Part shown: positions 53,290 through 63,600 of the stretch, piece after piece
Layout of the letters: every line of letters starts with the position of its first letter
Numbering within the stretch: the first letter of the stretch is position 1
Assembly (NCBI RefSeq): GCF_025345615.1
Contig: NZ_JAODWD010000003.1
Coordinates: forward strand, 806,001 to 870,000
DNA: 64,000 nucleotides
Reading direction: 5' to 3'
From: Mycobacterium deserti
GTDB taxonomy: Bacteria > Actinomycetota > Actinomycetes > Mycobacteriales > Mycobacteriaceae
Notes under the pieces: generated by a model
The model's input: the letters and a program-made list of their open reading frames with translations, nothing else
The model's database searches: none
Told to the model about the DNA's origin: nothing
Translations under genes and position numbers: made by a program

Positions 53290-54684
53290 GTGGACGCTCG
53301 GTGGGTCCTGCACCTCGACATGGACGCGTTCTTCGCGTCGGTCGAGCAGCTGACGCGTCCGACGCTGCGCGGACGGCCCGTCCTGGTCGGCGGTCTGGGA
53401 GGTCGCGGCGTGGTCGCGGGGGCCAGCTACGAGTCCCGAGTGTTCGGCGCGCGGTCCGCGATGCCGATGCATCAGGCCCGCAGGCTGGTGGGTGCCGCCG
53501 CAGTCGTGCTGCCCCCCCGCGGCGTGGTCTACGGTGTCGCGAGTCGGCGCGTGTTCGAGACGGTACGTACGTTCGTGCCTGTGCTGGAGCAACTTTCGTA
53601 CGACGAGGCGTTCGGCGAACCGGTCGAGCTGGCCGGTGCGTCCGCCGCTGATGTCGCGGCGTTCTGCAGGGCCTTGAAGGCCAAAGTGCTCGAGGAGACG
53701 GGACTGATCGCGTCGGTCGGTGCGGGGTCCGGGAAGCAGGTCGCCAAGATCGCCTCCGACCTCGCAAAGCCCGACGGGATCAAGGTCGTGACCCGCGCCG
53801 AGGAACGCGAAGTGCTCGATCGGCTACCGGTGCGGCGCCTGTGGGGCATCGGGCCCGTCGCCGAGGAGAAACTGCACCGGCTCGGCATCGAGACCATCGG
53901 TGCATTGGCCGCGTTGTCCGACGCCGAAGCCGCCAACATCCTCGGCGGGACCATCGGCCCGGCGCTCCATCGGCTGGCGCAGGGTATCGACGAACGTCCG
54001 GTCGCCGAGAACGCCCCGGCCAAACAGATCAGCGCCGAGTCCACCTTCCCCGAGGACCTGACCACCCTGGATCAGCTCCGCGAAGCGTCGGGCCCCATCG
54101 GCGAGCACGCGCACAAGCGGTTGCAGAAGGACGGCCGCGGTGCCCGCACGGTCACGGTGAAGCTGAAGAAGTCCGACATGAGCATCCTCACCAGGTCAGC
54201 GACGTTGCCGTACGCCACCGACGATGCGGCCACGCTGATCGCCACCGCGCGCCGGCTGCTGCTGGACCCCATGGAGATCGGGCCAATTCGGCTTGTCGGC
54301 GTGGGCTTTTCAGGCTTATCCGACGTGCAGCAGGAATCACTGTTCCCGGACCTCGAGCTGACGACCGAGGAGGACACCGTCTCCGACGCCGGGCTGCCCC
54401 CGACCGTCACCGACCTGGCGGCCACCCCGCCGGCCTGGCGCGTCGGCGACGACGTGTCGCACACCGAGCACGGACACGGCTGGATCCAGGGCGCGGGCCA
54501 CGGTGTCATGACGGTTCGCTTCGAAACCCGCGGGACCGGCCCAGGAGTCGCGCGGACGTTTCCCGACGACACTCCCGACGTCAGCCGCGCCAACCCGGTC
54601 GACAGCCTCGATTGGCCGGACTACGTCTCCGAGCTGAGCCGTCACCAGAGCTCGGCGGAGGAGTCCGAGACCCGGAGACCGTGA
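53290..54684 (+). CDS. dinB: DNA polymerase IV (Y family, DinX/DinB1 type)
   Basis: A translesion polymerase of 464 residues. Catalytic region I is [16 protein letters not shown] and region III is [12 protein letters not shown], which varies from the usual S-I-D-E-A. The thumb has two helix-hairpin-helix units ([30 protein letters not shown]), and the little finger reads [19 protein letters not shown]. Beyond it a C-terminal extension ([33 protein letters not shown]) resembles the extra domain of mycobacterial DinB1. Leaderless GTG start. It corresponds to Rv1537. The 3' end overlaps a small minus-strand frame. Confidence 0.93.
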   Translation: MDARWVLHLDMDAFFASVEQLTRPTLRGRPVLVGGLGGRGVVAGASYESRVFGARSAMPMHQARRLVGAAAVVLPPRGVVYGVASRRVFETVRTFVPVLEQLSYDEAFGEPVELAGASAADVAAFCRALKAKVLEETGLIASVGAGSGKQVAKIASDLAKPDGIKVVTRAEEREVLDRLPVRRLWGIGPVAEEKLHRLGIETIGALAALSDAEAANILGGTIGPALHRLAQGIDERPVAENAPAKQISAESTFPEDLTTLDQLREASGPIGEHAHKRLQKDGRGARTVTVKLKKSDMSILTRSATLPYATDDAATLIATARRLLLDPMEIGPIRLVGVGFSGLSDVQQESLFPDLELTTEEDTVSDAGLPPTVTDLAATPPAWRVGDDVSHTEHGHGWIQGAGHGVMTVRFETRGTGPGVARTFPDDTPDVSRANPVDSLDWPDYVSELSRHQSSAEESETRRP

Positions 54685-54818
54685 TTGGCACAGGTCGTGC
54701 AGCGCACGACGGCCTGGGCTTCGACGGCACACGTCGCACCCCAGTTCTCGAGGGGGTAGCCCTTGGGAAGGACGTTGACGTCACGGGTGAACGACGCGGT
54801 GTCCGAGTGCCGGTACTC
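54642..54818 (-). CDS. Small unannotated coding-like frame with no canonical start
   Basis: About 58 codons lie between the ansA stop (54831) and 54642. They have strongly biased G/C third positions and protein-like sequence: [19 protein letters not shown] followed by [18 protein letters not shown] and [20 protein letters not shown]. Three cysteines hint at metal binding. AGAGAGGA just after the ansA stop is placed like a ribosome binding site. The codon at the expected start is GAG (54816-54818), one base from GTG. No ATG, GTG or TTG exists upstream of the biased region. It overlaps the dinB 3' end by 43 bases. I do not recognise the family; the start may be mutated or misread. Confidence 0.35.
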   Translation of the reverse strand, partial: EYRHSDTASFTRDVNVLPKGYPLENWGATCAVEAQAVVRCTTCANHGLRVSDSSAELW

Positions 54819-54830
54819 GGTTCCTCTCTA

Positions 54831-55769
54831 TCAGCCCCACTGCGCGACCACGTCGGGGATGGCCGAACCCGCCGCCAACGCGGCCATCAGGAGCACTCTG
54901 GCTTGCGGTGGCCGCAGCCTCGGCATGAAGAGCGCCCCAGCATTGGCCATATCGCGCCCCGGCCCGTAACCGGGGCTGACCCGCCCGCCGGGCACCCGCG
55001 TCGACACCGCGACCGTCACACCGTGGCGGCAGTGTCGGCGCACGCCCTCGACCACCGCCGGACCCGCATTGCCCGAGCCGAGCGCCTCCAGCACGAGTGC
55101 GCGAGCCCCAGCGGCCACGCAGGCGTCCATCGCAATGGCGTCGCTGCCGGGGTACACCGCGATGACGTCCACTCGTGGGGCCGCCGAGGCCGCCGACGCG
55201 CCCAGAAACGGACGTCGCTTGCCCAATCGGAGGTCGAACCGCCCGTCGGCCACCCCGCCCACCGCCGCGCCGGTGAAGCCGCGTAGATCCGCTGTGGCGA
55301 TTTTCTGCAGGCCCAGCGGCTGCCACACCGTATGCGCGAAGCTCACCAGCACACCGAGTTCGCGCGCCTGCGGACTGGCCGCCACGGTCAGCGCATCGCG
55401 CAGATTGGTCGGCCCGTCGGCGTCCGGCGCGTCGGCGCTGCGCTGCGCGCCGGTGATGACCACGGGAGCGGCGCCGTTGTAGGTCAGCTCGAGCCAGAGT
55501 GCCGTCTCTTCCAGCGTGTCGGTGCCGTGGGTGAGCACCACGCCGTCGGCGTCGGCCGCCGTGATCGCTGCCCGCATGCGGTCCCAGTCGGCCGGTGTGA
55601 GCATCGAGCTGTCCATCGACATCACGTCGACGACCTCGGCGTTCAGGCCGGACGTCAGGTCCGCACCAGTGCGCGTGGGCCGCTTCACGCCGTCGGCACC
55701 GGTGCTGGTGGCGATCGTGCCGCCGGTGGTGATCACGACAAGCCGCCCCATGGGGGAATTCTCGCTCAT
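54831..55769 (-). CDS. ansA: L-asparaginase (type I/II fold)
   Basis: An asparaginase of 312 residues hydrolysing asparagine to aspartate and ammonia. First catalytic threonine is in [14 protein letters not shown], and the second, with its Asp, in [19 protein letters not shown]. The Lys motif region [21 protein letters not shown] completes the site. ATG 55769 ([10 protein letters not shown]) is chosen; ATG 55751 is an alternative. There is no signal peptide, so it is probably cytosolic. It is divergent from lspA with only 24 bases between starts. It corresponds to Rv1538c. Confidence 0.93.
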   Translation of the reverse strand: MSENSPMGRLVVITTGGTIATSTGADGVKRPTRTGADLTSGLNAEVVDVMSMDSSMLTPADWDRMRAAITAADADGVVLTHGTDTLEETALWLELTYNGAAPVVITGAQRSADAPDADGPTNLRDALTVAASPQARELGVLVSFAHTVWQPLGLQKIATADLRGFTGAAVGGVADGRFDLRLGKRRPFLGASAASAAPRVDVIAVYPGSDAIAMDACVAAGARALVLEALGSGNAGPAVVEGVRRHCRHGVTVAVSTRVPGGRVSPGYGPGRDMANAGALFMPRLRPPQARVLLMAALAAGSAIPDVVAQWG

Positions 55770-55793
55770 CGGAAGCTTTGGGATGATGGGGGA

Positions 55794-56357
55794 GTGACTG
55801 AGCAATCGTCGGGATCGGCGGACCCCGTGACCGAGCCCGAAGCGCCACCACCTGCGGTGAGGCGGCGGTTGCGGCTGCTGCTGAGCGTTGCGGCGGTGGT
55901 GCTGGCGCTCGACATCGTCACCAAGGTGCTCGCCGTCCGGTGGCTGACCCCCGGCCAGCCCGTGTCGATCATCGGTGACACCGTCACCTGGACGCTGGTC
56001 CGCAATTCCGGTGCTGCCTTCTCGATGGCCACCGGTTACACGTGGGTGCTCACGCTGGTCGCCACCGGTGTGGTGATCGGCATCATCTGGATGGGTAGGC
56101 GGCTGGTCAACCCGTGGTGGGCGCTCGGACTCGGAATGATCCTCGGCGGTGCGCTGGGAAACCTGGTGGACCGTTTCTTCCGCTCGCCCGGTCCGCTGCG
56201 CGGGCACGTGGTGGACTTTCTGTCCGTCGGTTGGTGGCCGGTGTTCAACGTCGCCGACCCGTCGGTGGTCGGCGGCGCGATTCTGCTTGTGGCGCTGTCG
56301 TTGTTCGGATTCGACTTCGACACCCAAGGGCGGCGCAAGCCGGACAAACCCGAGTGA
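55794..56357 (+). CDS. lspA: Lipoprotein signal peptidase (signal peptidase II)
   Basis: An integral membrane aspartyl protease of 187 residues that removes signal peptides from prolipoproteins. Four helices are visible, from [21 protein letters not shown] to [14 protein letters not shown]. The catalytic aspartates lie in [10 protein letters not shown] and [11 protein letters not shown], and [10 protein letters not shown] is the conserved motif between them. The start is GTG 55794 with GGGGGA upstream. The stop overlaps the pseudouridine synthase start by 4 bases (GTGA). It corresponds to Rv1539. Confidence 0.94.
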   Translation: MTEQSSGSADPVTEPEAPPPAVRRRLRLLLSVAAVVLALDIVTKVLAVRWLTPGQPVSIIGDTVTWTLVRNSGAAFSMATGYTWVLTLVATGVVIGIIWMGRRLVNPWWALGLGMILGGALGNLVDRFFRSPGPLRGHVVDFLSVGWWPVFNVADPSVVGGAILLVALSLFGFDFDTQGRRKPDKPE

Positions 56358-57283
56358 CAACTCGCTCGATGCCGGTGCCTGAGGGCCTGGCGGGAATGCG
56401 TGTCGACGCCGGGCTGGCGCGCCTGCTCGGGCTGTCCCGAACGGCGGCGGCCGCACTCGCTGAAGACGGCGGGGTCGATCTGGACGGGGCGCGTGCGGGC
56501 AAGTCGGACAAGTTGACCGCGGGCGCGTGGTTGGAGGTCCGGCTGCCGGAAGCGCCTGCGCCGGTGGAGAACACGCCCGTCGATATCGAGGGTATGTCGA
56601 TTCTCTACTCGGACGCCGATATCGTCGCGGTCGACAAACCGCCGGGTGTCGCGGCCCATGCGACGGTCGGCTGGCAGGGACCGACGGTGCTCGGCGGCTT
56701 GGCCGCTGCCGGCTTTCGGATCAGCACGTCGGGAATCCATGAACGGCAGGGCATCGTGCACCGGCTCGACGTCGGCACCTCCGGGGTCATGGTGGTCGCG
56801 CTCTCCGAACGGGCCTACACGGTGCTTAAGCGCGCGTTCAAACAGCGCACCATCGACAAGCAGTACCACGCTCTGGTGCAGGGTCACCCCGACCCGTCGA
56901 GCGGAACCATCGACGCGCCGATCGGGCGCCACCGCGGTAACGACTGGAAGTTCGCGGTGACCGAGCAGGGCAGGCACAGCGTCACCCACTACGACACTCT
57001 CGAGGCGCATCAGGCCGCGAGCCTTCTCGACGTCGAGTTGGAAACCGGTCGCACCCATCAGATTCGCGTGCACTTCGCCGCTCTGCATCACCCCTGTTGT
57101 GGTGATCTGACCTACGGCGCAGACCCGACGCTGGCCAAAAAGCTCGGCCTGGAACGTCAGTGGCTGCACGCGCGATCGCTGGCGTTCGCGCACCCGGCCG
57201 ACGGCAGGCGGGTGGAGATCACCAGCCCATATCCCTCCGATCTTCAACACGCCCTTGACGTGTTGCGGCACCAAGACCTGTGA
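56354..57283 (+). CDS. RluD-family pseudouridine synthase
   Basis: A 309-residue RNA pseudouridine synthase. An N-terminal S4 domain ([31 protein letters not shown]) precedes the catalytic domain. Motif II is [16 protein letters not shown] with the catalytic Asp, followed by [22 protein letters not shown]. It modifies uridines in rRNA; the specific site is not given by sequence. The GTG start overlaps lspA by 4 bases, and the stop overlaps the RarD start by 4 bases, so lspA-rluD-rarD is a coupled operon. It is nearly identical to Rv1540 in architecture. Confidence 0.93.
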   Translation: MTTRSMPVPEGLAGMRVDAGLARLLGLSRTAAAALAEDGGVDLDGARAGKSDKLTAGAWLEVRLPEAPAPVENTPVDIEGMSILYSDADIVAVDKPPGVAAHATVGWQGPTVLGGLAAAGFRISTSGIHERQGIVHRLDVGTSGVMVVALSERAYTVLKRAFKQRTIDKQYHALVQGHPDPSSGTIDAPIGRHRGNDWKFAVTEQGRHSVTHYDTLEAHQAASLLDVELETGRTHQIRVHFAALHHPCCGDLTYGADPTLAKKLGLERQWLHARSLAFAHPADGRRVEITSPYPSDLQHALDVLRHQDL

Positions 57284-58182
57284 ACGACGCGCGCAGGTCC
57301 GGGCTGCTGTTCGGCGTCGGCGCGTACGGGATGTGGGGGCTGTTCCCCGCATTCTTCCCGCTGCTGAAACCCGCCAGCGCGCTTGAGATCTTGGCGCACC
57401 GCATCGTGTGGTGCTTCCTGCTGATGGTGGTGGTGATCGCCGCCGTGCGACGACTCGGCGATCTGCGCGCGATCACCGGGCGAACGTGGCTGCTGTTGAC
57501 GTTGGCGTCGGCCCTCATCTCGGTGAACTGGGTCATTTACATCTATGCGGTCAACAACGGCCACGTGGTGGACGCCGCTCTCGGCTACTTCATCAATCCG
57601 TTGGTGACGGTCGCCCTGGGGCTGGTGCTGTTTCGCGAGCGCCTCAACGCCGCGCAGTGGGTGGCTCTGGTGATCGCGGTCGGTGCGGTGGTGGTGTTGA
57701 CCGTGGAAGTCGGGGCCCTGCCGGTGATCGGCCTCGGCCTGGCGTTGTCGTTCGGACTGTACGGCGCGGTCAAGAAGGTGGTGCCCGTCGATCCGCGGGT
57801 CAGCGTCGGTGTCGAAGCCGCGATCGCGACTCCGTTGGCGCTCGCGTACCTCGTGGTGCTCCAGGTCGCCGGCGACGCCACGTTCGCCCACCACGGTGGT
57901 GGCCACGTCGCGCTGATGGTCCTGTCCGGCGCGTTGACGGCGTTGCCGCTGCTGTGCTTCGCCGCGGCCGCGCAACGGCTGCCGATGGTCACGATGGGCC
58001 TGCTGTTCTATCTGACGCCCGCCATGCAGCTGACGTGGGGCGTGGTCGTCGGGCATGAGCCGATGCCCCCGGCACGATGGCTGGGGTTCGGCCTGATCTG
58101 GCTGGCGCTGGCGGTCTTCACCGTCGACGCGTTTTTTCGGGGCCGTGTCGATCGAGCCTCGCTCGAATCGTCATACCGGTGA
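57280..58182 (+). CDS. rarD: RarD/EamA-type transporter
   Basis: A 300-residue drug/metabolite-transporter superfamily protein with about ten helices. It begins [35 protein letters not shown], the RarD signature. The two EamA halves are [32 protein letters not shown] and the matching C-terminal LYFYL-like segment ([25 protein letters not shown]). The substrate is unknown; the name RarD comes from chloramphenicol-sensitivity annotations. It is translationally coupled to the pseudouridine synthase. Confidence 0.9.
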   Translation: MNDARRSGLLFGVGAYGMWGLFPAFFPLLKPASALEILAHRIVWCFLLMVVVIAAVRRLGDLRAITGRTWLLLTLASALISVNWVIYIYAVNNGHVVDAALGYFINPLVTVALGLVLFRERLNAAQWVALVIAVGAVVVLTVEVGALPVIGLGLALSFGLYGAVKKVVPVDPRVSVGVEAAIATPLALAYLVVLQVAGDATFAHHGGGHVALMVLSGALTALPLLCFAAAAQRLPMVTMGLLFYLTPAMQLTWGVVVGHEPMPPARWLGFGLIWLALAVFTVDAFFRGRVDRASLESSYR

Positions 58183-58233
58183 GAAGCGCTCGTGCGATGA
58201 GCGTTTGACACCACGTCAGAAAGGGCGCAGAAC

Positions 58234-58611
58234 ATGCGGTACTGCTTGTTGATGCACTACCAGGAAGGCTCCGAGGTCGGCCTGACCGAAGAGGACATGG
58301 CTCCCGCGATGGAGGCCTTCAAGGCCTACGCCGACGATCTGTCAGCTGCCGGAGTGCTCGTCGACACCGAGGTGCTCGAATCCGTGGTCGCCACCACCAC
58401 GGTGACCGCCCGCAACGGCGCTCCGGAGGTGCAGGACGGTCCGTTCGCCGACACCAAGGAGAAGCTGGGCGGCATCTTCGTGATCGACGTCGACGACCTC
58501 GACGAGGCGTTGAAATGGGCGCACCGGAATCCGGCCAACGGCTGGGGCTCGGTCGAAATACGCCCGGTTGCAACGACATACGCGGTCGACCGCGGATGGT
58601 ACAAGCCGTAA
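58234..58611 (+). CDS. DGPF/YCII-domain protein, partner of an ECF sigma factor
   Basis: A 125-residue YCII-fold protein: MRYCLLMHYQEGSEVGLTEEDM at the start, and the D-G-P-F motif in EVQDGPFADTKEKLGGIFVIDV. Such proteins are typically encoded beside ECF42-group sigma factors, and the next gene is one, overlapping the 3' end by 16 bases. The family's biochemical role is unknown; a sensor or enzyme for small metabolites is proposed. ATG 58234 is preceded by AGAAAGG. Confidence 0.9.
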   Translation: MRYCLLMHYQEGSEVGLTEEDMAPAMEAFKAYADDLSAAGVLVDTEVLESVVATTTVTARNGAPEVQDGPFADTKEKLGGIFVIDVDDLDEALKWAHRNPANGWGSVEIRPVATTYAVDRGWYKP

Positions 58612-59822
58612 TCGTCCGGCAGCGAGTGGCCGACCTGACTCGCACGTCCTACGGTCGGCTCCTCGCCGTGCTGGCGGCGCCGACACGCGACATCACCGCC
58701 GCCGAGGACGCCTTGGCCGACGCGATCGAACGCGCGCTGGCCAGGTGGCCCGACGAGGGGATACCCGCCAATCCCGAGGGCTGGATTCTCACGGTCGCCC
58801 GCAACCGGCTGCGTGACCTGTGGAAGTCGTCGGCCCACCGGCTCACCGGCCCACTCGACGAAACCCAGCACGCCCCGGTGGCTTTGGACGACGACACGTC
58901 ACCCATTCCGGATCGGCGACTGGAGCTCATGTTGGTCTGCGCGCATCCCGCAATCGCCGAGAACGTCCGCACACCGCTGATGCTGCAGACGGTGCTGGGT
59001 GTCGAAGCGGCCGCGATCGCCGACGCGTTCATGGTGCAGCGGGCGACCATGGCGCAGCGGCTGGTGCGGGCCAAGAGGCGCATTCGTACTGCCGGGATCC
59101 CGTTCGTCCTGCCCGAACGCGCGAACCTCGCGGAGCGCCTGCCCGCTGTGCTGGAAGCCGTTTACGGCGCGTACGCGATCGACTGGCAGGCATCCGAGGC
59201 GCCGATCGATTCGCTGTCGGCCGAGGCCATGCACCTGTCGCTCGTGGTGGCCGAACTCCTGCCCGATGAACCGGAGGCCCTCGGCCTCGCCGCGCTGATG
59301 TGCCTGTCCGAGTCGCGGCGGCCCGCGAGGCGATCGGCCGACGGAGCGTTCGTCCCACTCGGCGAACAGGACCCCGCACGCTGGGACCGCGCGCTGATCG
59401 AACGTGGTGAGACGATGCTGCGCCGCGCACATCAGTTCGGTGCGCCCGGTCGATTCCAGTACGAGGCGGCGATCCAGTCCGCGCATTGTGCAAGAGCGGT
59501 GACCGGTCGCGTCGACGGCCACGCCCTGCAGAAATTGCACCGGGCGTTGCTGCGGACGGCGCCGTCGCTGGGTGCGGCGGTCGCCTCGGCCGCGGTCCAC
59601 GGCGAAGTCGACGGGCCCGAGGCGGGACTACGGGCGCTCGGCGCGATCACCGACCCTGCCGTCGAACGGTTCCAGCCGGCGTGGTCGACGCGCGCGCATC
59701 TCCTTGCTGCCGCCGGGCGGACCGAAGAAGCCGTCGCCGCCTACCGGCGGGCCATCGACCTCGCCCCGCACCCGAGTGTCGCCGAGTACCTTTTGCGGCG
59801 TATGCGCTCAGCCCATGGTTGA
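58596..59822 (+). CDS. ECF42-type RNA polymerase sigma factor with helical/TPR extension
   Basis: A 408-residue ECF sigma factor. The sigma2 region is TRTSYGRLLAVLAAPTRDITAAEDALADAIERALARWPDEGIPANPEGWILTVARNRLRDLWK. Region 4 includes LMLQTVLGVEAAAIADAFMVQRATMAQRLVRAKRRIR. About 200 residues of helical, TPR-like extension follow (TDPAVERFQPAWSTRAHLLAAAGRTEEAVAAYRRAIDLAP). This extension and the DGPF neighbour are the hallmarks of the ECF42 group, which has no anti-sigma factor; the extension is thought to control activity. ATG 58596 overlaps the DGPF gene. Confidence 0.9.
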   Translation: MVQAVIVRQRVADLTRTSYGRLLAVLAAPTRDITAAEDALADAIERALARWPDEGIPANPEGWILTVARNRLRDLWKSSAHRLTGPLDETQHAPVALDDDTSPIPDRRLELMLVCAHPAIAENVRTPLMLQTVLGVEAAAIADAFMVQRATMAQRLVRAKRRIRTAGIPFVLPERANLAERLPAVLEAVYGAYAIDWQASEAPIDSLSAEAMHLSLVVAELLPDEPEALGLAALMCLSESRRPARRSADGAFVPLGEQDPARWDRALIERGETMLRRAHQFGAPGRFQYEAAIQSAHCARAVTGRVDGHALQKLHRALLRTAPSLGAAVASAAVHGEVDGPEAGLRALGAITDPAVERFQPAWSTRAHLLAAAGRTEEAVAAYRRAIDLAPHPSVAEYLLRRMRSAHG

Positions 59823-59841
59823 CCTCATAGCAGCAATGCCA

Positions 59842-59847
59842 TAGCGT
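59842..59847 (+). promoter_or_regulatory. -10 element, leaderless promoter of the TetR gene
   Basis: TAGCGT ends 6 nt before GTG 59854 with no ribosome binding site; transcription likely starts at the initiation codon. Confidence 0.45.
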
Positions 59848-59853
59848 TTGCTC

Positions 59854-60549
59854 GTGGGGAGCGATTTGCAGCCTGGTCGGGGACGGGGCCGTCCGGTCGG
59901 GTCGGATTCGGCTGAGACGCGGGCGACTATCCTGCGCGCGGCACGCGAAGTGATCATCGAACGCGGGTACGAAGCGGCGACCTTCCAGGCAATCGCACAG
60001 CGCGCGGGCTTCTCCCGCCCGACGATGCACTACTACTTCAACACCAAAGAGCAGGTTTACGAATGCCTCCTGCAGGAGGCCTACTCAATGGTCTCCGACT
60101 GCATCGCGATAGCGCAGCGGGAAAATACCATGCTCAAACAGTTGTCGGCGTTCGTGACTGCCGCTCAGCGGTCGGATCTCAAAGACGGGTCGACCATGAG
60201 ATTCATCATCACCTCGCGCATGGAACTGCACCGCAACCCCGGCCTTCGCGGCGGCAACACCCCGGCGACAAGGGCGGTCGCGGAGTTCTACGCCTGGATG
60301 GTCGACGACGCGATCCGGCGCGGGGAGATCTCCGCCGACATCGAGCGCGACGCAGTGGTCAACATGTTGTTCGCCATGTTCTGGGGGATGGGATTCTTCG
60401 CCGGATTCGTGCACGGGCGCGACGATGTGATGGCAGTAGCCAAGCAACTCCACAAGCTTTTCACGCACGGATTGCTGGAGTCGACGCAGTACGACCGTTA
60501 CCCGCTCGGTGCAGTGGCGGGGGGCGCAAGCGGGCCGGACGGGATGTAG
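59854..60549 (+). CDS. TetR/AcrR-family regulator
   Basis: A 231-residue regulator. The Arg/Gly-rich start GRGRGRPVGSDS leads into the HTH domain (ETRATILRAAREVIIERGYEAATFQAIAQRAGFSRPTMHYYFNTKEQVYE). The ligand domain contains hydrophobic helices (AVVNMLFAMFWGMGFFAGFVHGRDD). GTG 59854 is preferred because of the -10 spacing. It lies alone between the ECF gene and dnaE1; targets and ligand are unknown. Confidence 0.88.
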   Translation: MGSDLQPGRGRGRPVGSDSAETRATILRAAREVIIERGYEAATFQAIAQRAGFSRPTMHYYFNTKEQVYECLLQEAYSMVSDCIAIAQRENTMLKQLSAFVTAAQRSDLKDGSTMRFIITSRMELHRNPGLRGGNTPATRAVAEFYAWMVDDAIRRGEISADIERDAVVNMLFAMFWGMGFFAGFVHGRDDVMAVAKQLHKLFTHGLLESTQYDRYPLGAVAGGASGPDGM

Positions 60550-60654
60550 GAAAAGGTCCGATTTCTCCCGGCCCGTCCGACCTCTCCCGCGACGGCGGGC
60601 GGACAGGCAAAAGACACGCAGTGCGACACGCCGAGAAGTGTCGGAGCGCGCCCA

Positions 60655-60660
60655 TAGACT
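60655..60660 (+). promoter_or_regulatory. -10 element of dnaE1
   Basis: TAGACT ends 9 nt before the dnaE1 ATG; a short or absent leader is expected. The preceding 100 nt carries no gene that I can support. Confidence 0.4.
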
Positions 60661-60669
60661 GGCCACCCT

Positions 60670-63600
60670 ATGAGCGGTTCGTCTTCGCGGTCCTTCGTGC
60701 ACCTGCATAACCACACCGAATACTCGATGCTCGACGGCGCCGCGAAGGTCAAGCCGATGCTCGCCGAGGCGCAGCGGCTCGAGATGCCCGCCATCGGCAT
60801 GACCGACCACGGAAACATGTTCGGCGCCAGCGAGTTCTACAACGCAGCCACCGAGGTCGGCATCAAGCCCATCATCGGTGTCGAGGCCTACATTGCGCCG
60901 GCATCGCGGTTCGAGACGAAGCGGATTCTGTGGGGCGATCCGGGGCAGAAGAGCGACGATGTCTCGGGTAGCGGCTCCTACACCCACCTGACCATGGTCG
61001 CCGAGAATGCGACCGGGCTGCGCAACCTGTTCAAGCTGTCGTCGCTGGCGTCGTTCGAGGGTCAGCTCGGCAAATGGGCGCGCATGGACGCCGAACTCAT
61101 CGCCGAGCATGCGGCGGGCATCATCGCCACCACGGGATGTCCGTCGGGTGAGGTGCAGACCCGGCTGCGGCTCGGCCACGAGCGCGAGGCGCTCGAATCG
61201 GCGGCCAAATGGCGCGAGATCTTCGGACCGGACAACTTCTTCCTCGAGTTGATGGACCACGGCCTCGACATCGAACGCCGAGTGCGCGAAGGCCTGTTGG
61301 AGATCGGGCGAAAGCTCGACATCCCGCCGCTGGCCACGAATGACTGCCACTACGTGACCCGTGAAGCCGCGCACAACCATGAAGCGCTGCTGTGTGTGCA
61401 GACCGGCAAGACCCTGTCGGATCCCAACCGGTTCAAGTTCGACGGCGACGGCTACTACCTCAAGTCCGCCGCTGAGATGCGCACCCTGTGGGACGACCAG
61501 ATACCCGGTGCGTGCGACTCCACGCTGTTGATCGCAGAACGTGTGCAGTCCTATGCCGAGGTCTGGACGCCGAAGGACCGGATGCCGGTCTTCCCGGTGC
61601 CCGAGGGACACGATCCGGCGTCGTGGCTGCGGCATGAGGTCGAGGCGGGCCTGCAGCGGCGGTTTCCGGGCACGGCGGTGCCCAGCGAGTACACGGAGCG
61701 GGCCGACTACGAAATCAAGGTCATCTGCGACAAGGGCTATCCGTCCTACTTCCTCATCGTCGCCGACCTCATCAACTACGCCCGTTCGGTCGACATCAGA
61801 GTGGGTCCCGGGCGCGGTTCGGCGGCGGGCTCCCTGGTGGCCTATGCGCTGGGCATCACGAACATCGATCCCATTCCCTACGGCCTGCTGTTCGAGCGCT
61901 TCCTGAATCCCGAACGGATGTCGATGCCCGACATCGACATCGACTTCGACGACCGTCGTCGGGGCGAGATGCTGCGTTATGCGGCCAACAAGTGGGGTCA
62001 CGACCGCGTCGCACAGGTCATCACCTTCGGCACCATCAAAACCAAGGCCGCATTGAAGGATTCGGCCCGTGTGCATTATGGGCAGCCGGGGTTCGCCATC
62101 GCGGACCGGATCACCAAAGCGCTGCCGCCGCCCATCATGGCCAAGGACATTCCGCTGTCGGGCATCACCGATCCGCAGCATGAGCGGTACAAGGAGGCCG
62201 CAGAGGTCCGCGGACTGATCGACACCGATCCCGACGTGCGCACCATCTACGAGACGGCACGCGGCCTCGAGGGCCTGGTCCGCAACTCCGGTGTGCACGC
62301 CTGCGCGGTGATCATGAGCAGCGAGCCGCTGATCGATGCGATCCCGCTGTGGAAGCGCCCGCAGGACGGCGCCGTCATCACCGGCTGGGACTACCCGTCG
62401 TGCGAGGACATCGGCCTGCTGAAGATGGACTTCCTCGGTCTGCGGAACCTGACGATCATCGGCGACGCGATCGAGAACATCAAAGCCAACCGCGGTATCG
62501 ACCTGGACCTCGATGCGGTGCCGCTCGACGACAAGGCCACCTTCGAGTTGCTCGGTCGCGGCGACACGTTGGGGGTGTTCCAGCTCGACGGCGGACCGAT
62601 GCGCGACCTGCTGCGCCGCATGCAGCCCACCGGCTTCGAGGACGTCGTCGCCGTCATCGCGCTGTACCGGCCCGGTCCGATGGGCATGAATGCCCACAAC
62701 GACTACGCCGACCGCAAGAACAACCGCCAGGCCATCAAACCGATTCACCCGGAACTGGCCGAACCTCTCGAGGAGATCCTCGCCGAAACGTACGGCCTGA
62801 TCGTCTACCAAGAGCAGATCATGCGCATCGCGCAGAAGGTGGCCAGCTACTCGCTGGCACGAGCAGACATTCTGCGAAAGGCGATGGGCAAGAAGAAGCG
62901 CGAGGTACTCGACAAGGAGTACGAAGGCTTCTCGGAAGGCATGAAGAACAACGGGTTCTCCGCGGCGGCGATCAAGGCGCTGTGGGACACGGTGCTCCCG
63001 TTCGCCGACTACGCGTTCAACAAGTCGCACGCCGCGGGCTACGGCCTGGTGTCGTACTGGACGGCCTACCTCAAAGCCAACTATCCCGCCGAGTACATGG
63101 CGGGCCTGCTCACCTCCGTCGGCGACGACAAGGACAAGGCGGCGGTGTACCTCGCCGACTGCCGCAGGCTCGGCATCACGGTGCTGCCGCCCGACGTCAA
63201 CGAGTCGAGCCTGAACTTCGCCTCGGTCGGCGAGGACATCCGCTACGGCCTGGGTGCGGTGCGCAACGTCGGCGCCAACGTCGTGGCGTCAATGATCAAC
63301 GCGCGCACCAATAAAGGCAAGTACGTCGACTTCTCGGACTACCTCAACAAGATCGACATCGGCGCCTGCAACAAGAAGGTCACCGAGTCGCTGATCAAAG
63401 CGGGCGCGTTCGACTCGCTCGGGCATCCGCGCAAGGGGTTGTTCCTCGTGCACACCGACGCAGTCGACTCGGTGCTGGGCACCAAGAAGGCCGAGGCGAT
63501 GGGCCAGTTCGACCTGTTCGGCGGCGCCGATACCGCCACCGATGCGGTGTTCACCATCAAGGTGCCCGACGAGGAGTGGGACGACAAGCACAAGCTGGCA

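Noticed and set aside
60085..63030. 981-codon open frame antisense to the TetR gene and dnaE1
   Set aside because: Long antisense frames are common in high-GC DNA. The sequence has no protein-family features and dnaE1 is unambiguous on the other strand.
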